From contig CAIPOF010000019.1 in the NCBI GenBank assembly GCA_903866605.1, positions 1-48,071 of the forward strand: a DNA stretch of 48,071 nt. Direction: 5' to 3'. The notes beneath the pieces were generated by a model. It was not told where the DNA came from, ran no database searches, and was given only the letters and a program-made list of their open reading frames with translations. The stretch comes from an uncultured bacterium. GTDB taxonomy: Bacteria; Patescibacteriota; Saccharimonadia; Saccharimonadales; Saccharimonadaceae. Positions 41,958 through 48,071 of the stretch are shown here, in pieces (the first letter of the stretch is position 1; each line of letters begins with the position of its first letter). The position numbers and the translations under genes were made by a program.

Positions 41958-43196
41958 TTATTGGAATAGATAACGAATGACAACAATTCCAGAGCCACCC
42001 GCGCCAGAAATATATCCCTGATTTGCACCACCGCCACCGCCACCGGTATTAGGGATTGCAGAAATTGCATTAGAATCACCGGGACTATAGCCACCACCAT
42101 GGGTTCCTGTACTAGAGGGTCCATACATAGCACCACCACCACCGCCACCTGCATACCCAACGAAAGTACCACTTTGAACAATATCACTATTTATACCAGC
42201 ACCACCGTCACCGGCATAATATTGATTAGGGTGACCGCCTGGGGCACCTGGCAATCCGCCAGATCCTGCGGCACCACCACCACCACCACCACCATATAAC
42301 AAGTTTCCAAGCCACATTAGAGAATCGCCTCCGGCATGGCCTTGTCCACTTGTGCCTAAACCTCCAATTGTTCCCCAAGAACCACCACCTCCACTACCCC
42401 CGAGATTTCCAGCAGATACCAATCCGCCCATGCCTCCTCCAACGGCCGTTTGACCAGCGAATGATGAATCCCCCCCATTAGCTGGCGAGCCGCTATTATC
42501 TGCTGGTTGTGCTGGACCACCACTACCTACAACGACATTCATTGTACCCGAAATAGTAACTGTAGTTGCGATTAGACCACCGGCTCCTCCTCCACCGCTA
42601 CCCGTTCCGCCAGCGTTTGACCGTCCACTGCCACCGCCGGCGACAATTAGAACTTGAGCACCGGTTATACTACCATTACATGATAGTGTACTCGTTCCAA
42701 CCGTAGTAAATTTATGAACTTTGTATGAACCGTCGGTTGTTATTGTCCCACCAGTGCAAATAACAGGGCTATACGCAACGGGTGCAGTACTATTGGTATT
42801 TCGGTAGGCGGTTGTACTAGCAGTATTCGTGGCCGTTAAAGTATAACTTGAATAAGGCGATAATGAACTATAGTCTAGTGTGTTGCCAGGACTAGCTGTA
42901 ATACAGTATCTAGTATCAACTGGTATTGTTGGACAATAGATTCGACTACCAGTTGCAGTTTCAGCCATTCCTTGTGGATATTGACTATTATCGACTTGGT
43001 ATAGCTTTAATTTATTAGAAGCATTATTTAGATCTGATTGTAATGAAGCAGCTGTAGCTTTGGAACTAATACCGGTAAAAGCAACGATAGTAATGGCAGC
43101 TAGAATACCAATAACAACTATGACTACAAGGAGTTCGACAATGGTAAAGGCAGAGGCTTTGTTTGTTTTTTTAATCATCTTTAAGAATTTTAACAT
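41958..43196 (-). CDS. Type IV pilin-like protein with glycine-rich C-terminal domain
   Basis: 412 residues from the ATG at 43196 (MLKFLKMIKK). Prepilin signal: basic leader, cleavage expected after Ala in ASA/FTIVELL, with Glu at +5 and a hydrophobic helix. Residues ~35-150 form a pilin body with a cysteine pair, closely similar to the protein at 46047. From about residue 160 it changes to a glycine-rich domain with many GGGGG runs (AGGGSG, GGGGAGG, GGGGGGG) ending in GSGIVVIRY, the typical ending of glycine-rich tail-tip adhesins. The structure is probably a polyglycine-type bundle. Likely a minor pilin or adhesin exposed at a pilus or on the surface. Leaderless: TATAAT is 6 nt before the ATG. 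Confidence 0.85.
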   Translation of the reverse strand: MLKFLKMIKKTNKASAFTIVELLVVIVVIGILAAITIVAFTGISSKATAASLQSDLNNASNKLKLYQVDNSQYPQGMAETATGSRIYCPTIPVDTRYCITASPGNTLDYSSLSPYSSYTLTATNTASTTAYRNTNSTAPVAYSPVICTGGTITTDGSYKVHKFTTVGTSTLSCNGSITGAQVLIVAGGGSGRSNAGGTGSGGGGAGGLIATTVTISGTMNVVVGSGGPAQPADNSGSPANGGDSSFAGQTAVGGGMGGLVSAGNLGGSGGGGSWGTIGGLGTSGQGHAGGDSLMWLGNLLYGGGGGGGAAGSGGLPGAPGGHPNQYYAGDGGAGINSDIVQSGTFVGYAGGGGGGAMYGPSSTGTHGGGYSPGDSNAISAIPNTGGGGGGANQGYISGAGGSGIVVIRYLFQ

Positions 43197-43202
43197 AAAC
43201 GA

Positions 43203-43208
43203 ATTATA
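43203..43208 (-). promoter_or_regulatory. -10 box for a leaderless start
   Basis: Minus strand TATAAT, 6 nt before the ATG at 43196. It rules out the longer frame beginning at 43220. Confidence 0.5.
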
Positions 43209-43256
43209 ATTGTAAATCATTATTCCGATAAAATATTTTAAATATATAATTTTTAT

Positions 43257-43949
43257 TCATATGCCTGCAACCTTAAACAGCTTGCCTATTGAGAATGTTA
43301 TCGCCATAGCTATAACGCCACACGCTACGACTCTGAGTATCGATTTAATTTTGTTTGACCTACTAGCTTTTGCACTAATGTATCCTGTCAAGATCAGCGC
43401 AAATATAACAGAAATGAATGTTAGCGGTATAGACAATGCCCCAGTTGGCAACATGATAGCGATTAGTGGAATAGTTGCGCCTGATGTATACGACAGTGCT
43501 GAAGCAAATACCGAATGCCAAGGATTTGTTAAATGCTGGGGATCAATGTTCAGTTCCATTGCAGAATGCGCCAGTAAGGCGTCTGTTGATGTGAGCTCTT
43601 TCGCAACCGCCAGTGCTGTATCAGGTTTTAGGCCTCTATTTTTGTACAATGTGGCTAGTTCATTCAGTTCATATTGTGGTCTATCACGAAGTTCAAGATC
43701 CTCTTTATGTAATAAAGCTTGTTCGTTATCTCTTTCAGCACTAACTGAAATATATTCACCTGCAGCCATAGATATTGCTCCAGCTGCAATTCCAGCCAAT
43801 CCGGCTGTTAGAATAAAAATCTTTGAACCACCAGCACTTGCAATACCGATAACTAACCCTGATATTGACAGAATCCCATCGTTTGATCCCATAACGGCTG
43901 CTCGTAGGCGATTAGATTTTTTGTTTTTGTTAGATAATTTATTAGCCAT
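43257..43949 (-). CDS. VIT1/CCC1-family metal transporter
   Basis: 230 residues. Family signature: GSNDGILSISGLVIGIASAG in the first helix, GAISMAAGEYISVSAERD after the second, then a cytoplasmic metal-binding helical region (about 65-140, acidic), and three C-terminal helices. Members export or compartmentalise Fe2+ or Mn2+. In bacteria this usually protects from iron excess. The opposite strand is also open over the full length, but that frame lacks family features. Extended -10 (43956-43964) lies 6 nt before the ATG. Confidence 0.88.
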   Translation of the reverse strand: MANKLSNKNKKSNRLRAAVMGSNDGILSISGLVIGIASAGGSKIFILTAGLAGIAAGAISMAAGEYISVSAERDNEQALLHKEDLELRDRPQYELNELATLYKNRGLKPDTALAVAKELTSTDALLAHSAMELNIDPQHLTNPWHSVFASALSYTSGATIPLIAIMLPTGALSIPLTFISVIFALILTGYISAKASRSNKIKSILRVVACGVIAMAITFSIGKLFKVAGI

Positions 43950-43955
43950 AACTTA

Positions 43956-43964
43956 ATTTTAGCA
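43956..43964 (-). promoter_or_regulatory. Extended -10 for a leaderless start
   Basis: Minus strand TGCTAAAAT, 6 nt before the ATG at 43949. Confidence 0.45.
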
Positions 43965-44013
43965 TAATCATTAAAGACAAAAATAGTTCTGGAATAATAG
44001 CGTTGATCTAACT

Positions 44014-44910
44014 TTATGACTTTGCGTCATTGTAAATACTTGAAACTGCCACAGCACCTTCTGCTGCTGATGTAATGATTTGTTTAAATTTGCCAGAATT
44101 GGTTGTAATATCGCCTGCGGCCCAAACATTTTTAATATTTGTTTTTTGATTATTGTCAACAATGATATATCCACTATCATCGGTTTCAAGGCCTAATTCG
44201 CTGATTAAAAATTCTGAAGGAGTTGATCCAACTTCAATGAAGATTCCGTCAATATCGAGTTTCCTGCCGTCACTACAAATAACATGATTGACTTTTGTAG
44301 TGCCTAATATTTTTTTTGGCATGATTGTAGGTAGTATTTCAATCTTGGGGTTAGTATTAACTTGGTCAATCCATATCGGCTCAGCTTTTAGACTACTGCT
44401 TCTATACATTAAATATACTTTTTTAGCGATTTTACTCATAAAAACAGCACTCGTGCAAGCACTATCTCCACTGCCGACAACAATAACATCCATGTTTTTG
44501 TATTTAGGGCCGTCGACTGCCGTGCTGTACGAGACACCCTTACCAAAATATTTTTCCTCTCCTGGGATTCCTAGTTTCTCTTTTTGCGTACCAACCGTAA
44601 ATAAAATACGTTTTGCATCGAAGCTATTTTTACTGGTTGTAACATGGAAAAAGTCGGTTTTATTTTCGATTGATTGAACGTAATCGTCGGCTAGTTCTGC
44701 TTTGACGTGTTTTGCGTGGTCATATATCTTTTGCGATAATTCACTACCTACAATACTTTTTTCACCTGGCCAGTTTTCAACGTTATGGGCATGATTAATT
44801 TTACCGCCATATTCAGGCGAAATGGTTATGGCTTTCATTTTATATCTGACGGCGTAAATAGCTGCTGTTAGGCCCGCTGGACCACCGCCTATAATTGCAA
44901 TATCGTGCAT
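44014..44910 (-). CDS. Thioredoxin-reductase-like flavoprotein lacking the CxxC
   Basis: 298 residues, two Rossmann domains: FAD site IIGGGPAGLTAAIYA at the start, NAD(P) site VVGSGDSACTSAVFMSK near residue 142, and the C-terminal FAD motif VWAAGDITT. In TrxB the redox pair sits in SYCATCDG; here it is SYSTAVDG, both cysteines gone. So it cannot reduce thioredoxin in the classical way. TrxB-like ferredoxin/flavodoxin-NADP+ reductases also lack CxxC and are a plausible alternative. HRRRR-type NADPH contacts are not obvious. AAAGGA precedes the ATG. Confidence 0.85.
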   Translation of the reverse strand: MHDIAIIGGGPAGLTAAIYAVRYKMKAITISPEYGGKINHAHNVENWPGEKSIVGSELSQKIYDHAKHVKAELADDYVQSIENKTDFFHVTTSKNSFDAKRILFTVGTQKEKLGIPGEEKYFGKGVSYSTAVDGPKYKNMDVIVVGSGDSACTSAVFMSKIAKKVYLMYRSSSLKAEPIWIDQVNTNPKIEILPTIMPKKILGTTKVNHVICSDGRKLDIDGIFIEVGSTPSEFLISELGLETDDSGYIIVDNNQKTNIKNVWAAGDITTNSGKFKQIITSAAEGAVAVSSIYNDAKS

Positions 44911-44982
44911 AATATCCTTTGTTTATTAATTGAATTGTAACACACTATAACATAATAACTACTGACGAAAACTCAATAAAAC

Positions 44983-45438
44983 CTACATATCTGTATCGGA
45001 TTCTAAAAATATTTCACCGATATCGTTAAACGTTTTACGTTTCGATAGATAGTCAACTACTTCATCAATTCTTGTCCAATCCTCATCATTCAATACAGTT
45101 AGTCCAAGTTCTTGCTGAGCACTTTTCCAATTTTCCATTTCTTTATCACTAATTTCGTCTGGATACACAACAACTGAAGAGTCGAATGCACCATCTGCTG
45201 TTGGGTCTATACATAACTCAAATTCTTCGAATCGTCCGTCAAAATCTTCTCTACAGGCCCAAAGTGCACGTGGGTTATACATATCGACTATATTTGAACC
45301 AAATTTACCACCCTTTAATACCCATGTTGATCCATCCAAATCAAATTCTACCCAGTCTTTTTCAATTTCATCGTACAGACCACGTAAAGTATTAATTCGC
45401 TTTTTGTTGTCTATTCTCGCAAGATGGTTCTTTTTCAA
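44983..45438 (-). CDS. Acidic soluble protein, unknown
   Basis: 151 residues, strongly acidic in the second half (DEISDKEMENW, DEDWTRIDEVV), no membrane segment. An N-terminal helix (LARIDNKKRINTLRGLYDEIEKDW) is followed by a beta-rich part. No family recognised. It starts at a TTG with no clear ribosome binding site; a TATAGT lies 11 nt upstream. It could be a small regulatory or antitoxin-like protein, but nothing supports that beyond size and charge. The 102-nt gap upstream (45439-45540) is empty. Confidence 0.5.
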   Translation of the reverse strand: MKKNHLARIDNKKRINTLRGLYDEIEKDWVEFDLDGSTWVLKGGKFGSNIVDMYNPRALWACREDFDGRFEEFELCIDPTADGAFDSSVVVYPDEISDKEMENWKSAQQELGLTVLNDEDWTRIDEVVDYLSKRKTFNDIGEIFLESDTDM

Positions 45439-45540
45439 TCATTAGGCATACTATAACATAAAAATAAATTATATGTATTGTTTGTAATAAATATATGCGT
45501 GACTGGTCCTCTTATACGATTCTAGGACATGTAATATTCA

Positions 45541-45966
45541 TTATTGTATAAATCGAGAACGGATATTTGTGTAGTGTGATTTGACGACCAATATCCATCC
45601 AGCCACTGCCCAAAATAATGCATATAAAGATATAAAGGCGCCAACGTTGAATGGAAAGTCATGGATGATGGTACTTTTAATAACAAAAACAAACAAACTC
45701 AACCCTACAAACAAGAAAACAACACCCAAGGCAAATTTTACGATATTAATCGTCGTGATTGCGCTTTTTTTGGGATAAAAAATAAAGGTTGTGTATGCAA
45801 CAACTATAATCAATAGAAATATTATATTTAGAGACCATACTTTGATTAAATTAATTTCCAGTACGCCGAATACAAGAATGATTGACAATATTCTGATAAT
45901 TAAATAGGATTCAGGAATATTTCGTTTTCGTTTTTTGATGATTCGGTCATTATTTTGTCTTGCCAC
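45541..45966 (-). CDS. Small integral membrane protein, unknown
   Basis: 141 residues. A basic N-terminus (DRIIKKRKRN) is followed by four hydrophobic helices (about 20-40, 45-65, 75-98, 105-128) and a short positive end. Typical of small DUF membrane proteins; no family recognised. It begins with GTG 6 nt after an extended -10, TGATATAAT (45973-45981), so it would be a leaderless GTG message. Confidence 0.55.
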   Translation of the reverse strand: MARQNNDRIIKKRKRNIPESYLIIRILSIILVFGVLEINLIKVWSLNIIFLLIIVVAYTTFIFYPKKSAITTINIVKFALGVVFLFVGLSLFVFVIKSTIIHDFPFNVGAFISLYALFWAVAGWILVVKSHYTNIRSRFIQ

Positions 45967-45972
45967 TCGGTA

Positions 45973-45981
45973 ATTATATCA
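45973..45981 (-). promoter_or_regulatory. Extended -10 for a leaderless GTG start
   Basis: Minus strand TGATATAAT (perfect extended -10), 6 nt before the GTG at 45966. Confidence 0.5.
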
Positions 45982-46046
45982 TGAATATAGTGAGCATAAA
46001 CGTGTCAGTCGCTTGTGGATGATTTAAGAACTTTAAACGATCAAAG

Positions 46047-47093
46047 TCAATTACCTACACAGCGCACCGAAAACCCGTAGCCCTTGGCGCCCGCACTGCG
46101 GTACACCGTCGCGTAACCCGAGTTCAAGTAGCGCCCCCAAGCATTAGCGCTGGACTCCGAACTCGACCACAAGTGCGCGTCCGACAACAGACTGCCGAAG
46201 GACCCGTCAGTACTGCGGTAGCCGGCAAGCGGCATGCTTAGTCCTGAAGAACCAGCTGGTTTGAGTTGAGTGCCTTGGTCAGTCCCGCGCCAACCAGTAG
46301 CGTCGGCTGCTGCCTGAGTCATACCTAGTTGCATTTCTAGAGTTTTGTATTCAGCATCAGTTGGTATATGGCTGCCAACTGGACAAATGCCTTGCGCACC
46401 GGCGGTTATGACATATTGCATGGCTTCGTCCCATTGGTAAAGTCCTCCATAGGTTGTGCAGTTGGATTCAGTATTACCGTAACAGTATTTTTCTAATGTT
46501 GAATTGTTTGTTTGGGCTGTGACGCCTGTCACCATGGTACCGACATTTAGATTGGCTTTAGCCCAGACTTGGGTGCCGATAGCAAGCCAGTTAGTTGGGT
46601 CTGTGGCTACTAGTGAAGATATTGCTGTTGGTGATGAGTTATTGGTAATACTATAGACTGTACTGCTAGCTGTGTTTGTATTAGTTAATGTATATAGTGA
46701 ATTAGGACTTGCTAATAAATAGTCAAATCTATTCCCAGAGCTTGATTTAAGACAGTATTTAGTATCAGTTGTAGGAGTTGAGTCACGTGGGCATTTATTG
46801 GTATCAAGATCAACTGGATAAGCTCCATGGTCAATATAGTATAGGGCTATTTGTTTTTTGGCACTAGATAGATCAGACTGTAGGGCTGAGACAGTGGCTT
46901 TGGATGAGATGCCTGTGTAGGAGACTATGGTTATGGCGGCTAATACTCCTATTACTACTATGACTACTAGGAGTTCGACTATGGTGAAGGCTTTTTTGTA
47001 GATTATAGATTTTGGATTATCGATTATAGGAAATTTCATCCTGTTAGTAACTTTATTAATAAATGATAAATTCATATGTGTAAATACCCACAT
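46047..47093 (-). CDS. Type IV pilin-like protein with FISUMP (C-type-lectin-like) domain
   Basis: 348 residues. Prepilin segment KKAFTIVELLVVIVVIG with cleavage after Ala, then a pilin body (about 50-170) sharing TGISSKAT, LQSDL, the CxxxxxxxTxTxYC pair and SLYTLTNTNTAS-like text with the protein at 41958. The C-terminal ~180 residues are a FISUMP domain: WAKANLNVGT, LYQWDEAM, CPVGSHIPTDAEYKTLE, LPLAGYR-type, and ending GFSVRCVGN. The last ~60 codons are abruptly G+C-rich, with G/C at most third positions, resembling a retroelement-diversified variable region. The leader has gained a half palindromic repeat (46998-47030), giving FPIIDNPKSIIYKK. Start uncertain (ATG at 47093, 47075 or 47039). 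Confidence 0.82.
   Translation of the reverse strand: MWVFTHMNLSFINKVTNRMKFPIIDNPKSIIYKKAFTIVELLVVIVVIGVLAAITIVSYTGISSKATVSALQSDLSSAKKQIALYYIDHGAYPVDLDTNKCPRDSTPTTDTKYCLKSSSGNRFDYLLASPNSLYTLTNTNTASSTVYSITNNSSPTAISSLVATDPTNWLAIGTQVWAKANLNVGTMVTGVTAQTNNSTLEKYCYGNTESNCTTYGGLYQWDEAMQYVITAGAQGICPVGSHIPTDAEYKTLEMQLGMTQAAADATGWRGTDQGTQLKPAGSSGLSMPLAGYRSTDGSFGSLLSDAHLWSSSESSANAWGRYLNSGYATVYRSAGAKGYGFSVRCVGN
46998..47030. repeat. Half palindromic element in a pilin leader
   Basis: One arm-like copy (GTAGATTATAGATTT then TGGATTATCGATTA) related to the cysS and rplJ-rplL elements. Read on the minus strand it encodes IIDNPKSII, nearly the same peptide (NPKSII) as in the cysS insert. It lies between the start codon and the prepilin cleavage site. 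Confidence 0.75.
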
Positions 47094-47284
47094 TTATGAT
47101 TGAGATTTCTGACAGGATTCATAGATATAGTTTAGCATAAGTTTGGTATACATTGTGTTATCGACTATAAGATTAAAACATAAGACCTGCATAGACGTTT
47201 TCATTGTGCTTATGCTCGGCAGGCCATCCTTGACGATGCTAGAACTATATTGAAGATAGGTATATGGATACCTGAAACTGAAGC
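47094..47284. other. Intergenic region, no gene seen
   Basis: A short open frame crosses it on the minus strand but has no coding features or ribosome binding site. It likely holds the promoter of the pilin gene and the end of the permease transcript. No clear terminator. Confidence 0.4.
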
Positions 47285-48071
47285 CTACAGCCCCCAAATT
47301 GCATCTAAAATCTTAATTCTGACGGACTGGAACGCTGGAACAAACGATGAAAACAGCGTGACAGCAGATAAGATTGTTGCATTCTGAATCATTGCGCCTT
47401 GGTTGACAAATAGAGTTACATAACCGTACGGGAACTTAAAGGGATGCTGAACTACAATTGGGGCTAGGACATATAGAAACACGAGTGCGCCAATACTGAT
47501 ACCGATCATTGCAAAAAATGCCGATTTTAATAGATAGTTGCCGATAATTGCCTTTGACTGTATACCTATCGCGCGCTCTATACCGATCTGTTTCCTTTTA
47601 TTGATCAAATCAACATATGTGACTATAAAGACGGTTATCGCGGCTACTATTAGCGAGATTATTTTTAGTATTTGATTTATTAGATCGAATGTTTTTAATT
47701 GATCTCTCACAGGTCCTGCTAGATCATCTGATGTTTGATATTTTATTCCGGGTTGTTCCGACACTAAGTTATCACCTAGACTTGTATTACTCTCAGTGTT
47801 TTTAGATTTTACATAGACCGAAGTCGAGTGATTTTTCGTTATTGGTAGCAATAAATTGGCATCCTTTTGAGATATATAGGCCTTTTGGTCAGATTGAAGG
47901 AAGTTATTATTGAAAATTCCTTTCACTTTAAAGTCATGTGTTTTGCCATTTATCAAACTGACTGTTACCGTGTCACCAGCGTGTACGTTTTTCAATGAAA
48001 TAGCGTATCCTTGCATATTTGTCTGTCCTGCCCCTGCAATTTCCACCCCCAATACTGTCGAATCCGTATCA
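47285..48071 (-). CDS. FtsX/MacB-type ABC permease, 5' end beyond the window
   Basis: The frame is open to the right edge, so only about the last 262 residues are seen. An external domain with beta-rich text (AGDTVTVSLINGKTHDFKVKGIF) typical of the MacB periplasmic core is followed by three helices with KRKQIGIERAIGIQ (the FtsX-family coupling region) and a final IKILDAIWGL. A partner ATPase should be encoded outside. It would transport or extract an envelope substrate. A TTG at 48052 is not needed as a start. Confidence 0.82.
   Translation of the reverse strand, partial: DTDSTVLGVEIAGAGQTNMQGYAISLKNVHAGDTVTVSLINGKTHDFKVKGIFNNNFLQSDQKAYISQKDANLLLPITKNHSTSVYVKSKNTESNTSLGDNLVSEQPGIKYQTSDDLAGPVRDQLKTFDLINQILKIISLIVAAITVFIVTYVDLINKRKQIGIERAIGIQSKAIIGNYLLKSAFFAMIGISIGALVFLYVLAPIVVQHPFKFPYGYVTLFVNQGAMIQNATILSAVTLFSSFVPAFQSVRIKILDAIWGL

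Noticed and set aside
43261-43956. A 231-codon open frame on the plus strand opposite the VIT-type transporter.
   Set aside because: It mirrors the real gene, lacks family motifs and has no ribosome binding site; the minus-strand frame has clear VIT1/CCC1 signatures.
47094-47297. A 67-codon minus-strand frame between the pilin and the permease.
   Set aside because: No ribosome binding site, atypical composition and overlap with the permease end.
46047-48071. A complete diversity-generating retroelement in the window.
   Set aside because: No reverse transcriptase frame, no Avd-like gene and no template repeat of the GC-rich segment was found; only the target-like gene is present.

Overview
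The window looks like a piece of an AT-rich chromosome from a Patescibacteria/CPR bacterium, most likely Candidatus Saccharibacteria (TM7). The basis is the set of divergent but clearly bacterial housekeeping genes, many short conserved proteins without a recognisable family, the presence of ribosomal protein L1 (missing in several other CPR lineages), few biosynthetic genes, and type IV pilin-like surface proteins. TGA is used as a stop (for example at 5170), so there is no sign of a recoded genetic code. The phylum call is inference; a 16S or concatenated ribosomal-protein tree would settle it.

Layout. 0-8.5 kb: a HAD phosphatase-like gene, tRNA-Gln(CUG), a Na+/Ca2+ exchanger-like protein, a divergent adenylosuccinate synthetase, a heterodimeric ABC exporter pair, a polysaccharide deacetylase, and a structured non-coding stretch ahead of a small unknown gene. 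8.5-16.4 kb: GreA-like factor, a CtpE-like P-type ATPase, then a minus-strand unit encoding response regulator, histidine kinase, MacB/FtsX-type permease and its ATPase; then an AI-2E-family permease. 16.4-24.6 kb (minus): information-processing genes cysS, nrnA-like, recR, ybaB, a GT-C glycosyltransferase, dnaB and dnaX. 24.6-33.5 kb: two unknown proteins, the rplJL operon with a probable attenuator, a GC-rich coiled-coil gene, a deoxypyrimidine cluster (tmk-dcd, folA, thyA) and the secE-nusG-rplK-rplA operon behind tandem promoters. 33.5-48 kb: sensor kinase, YgjP-like metalloprotein, P-loop kinase, NRAMP-like transporter, diguanylate cyclase, a kinase remnant, a GC-rich macro-domain gene, a secreted phosphoesterase, two modular pilin-like adhesins, a VIT-type metal transporter, a TrxB-like reductase without its CxxC, small unknown proteins and a partial ABC permease that runs off the right edge.

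How it fits together. The cell replicates DNA (dnaB, dnaX, recR, ybaB) and makes dTMP (dcd, thyA, folA, tmk), but this window shows no de novo nucleotide synthesis beyond purA and the dTMP branch. It handles metals with a P-type ATPase and with exchanger-, NRAMP- and VIT-like proteins, and senses its envelope with several kinases and c-di-GMP. It presents pilin-like proteins whose N-terminal ~150 residues are shared while the C-terminal domain differs (glycine-rich versus FISUMP). This suits an epibiont that must attach to a host.

The most interesting signals are: (1) a family of palindromic elements whose arms are tandem 14-bp TAG-starting units, found between ribosomal genes, inside cysS as an in-frame insert, and as a half-copy in a pilin leader; (2) the swapped-tip pilins, one with a GC-rich 3' end that resembles the variable region of a diversity-generating-retroelement target; (3) many start codons 6-8 nt after a -10 box, implying widespread leaderless transcription; (4) a terminator/antiterminator pair ahead of rplJ; and (5) loss of zinc or redox cysteines in RecR, DnaX and the TrxB-like reductase.
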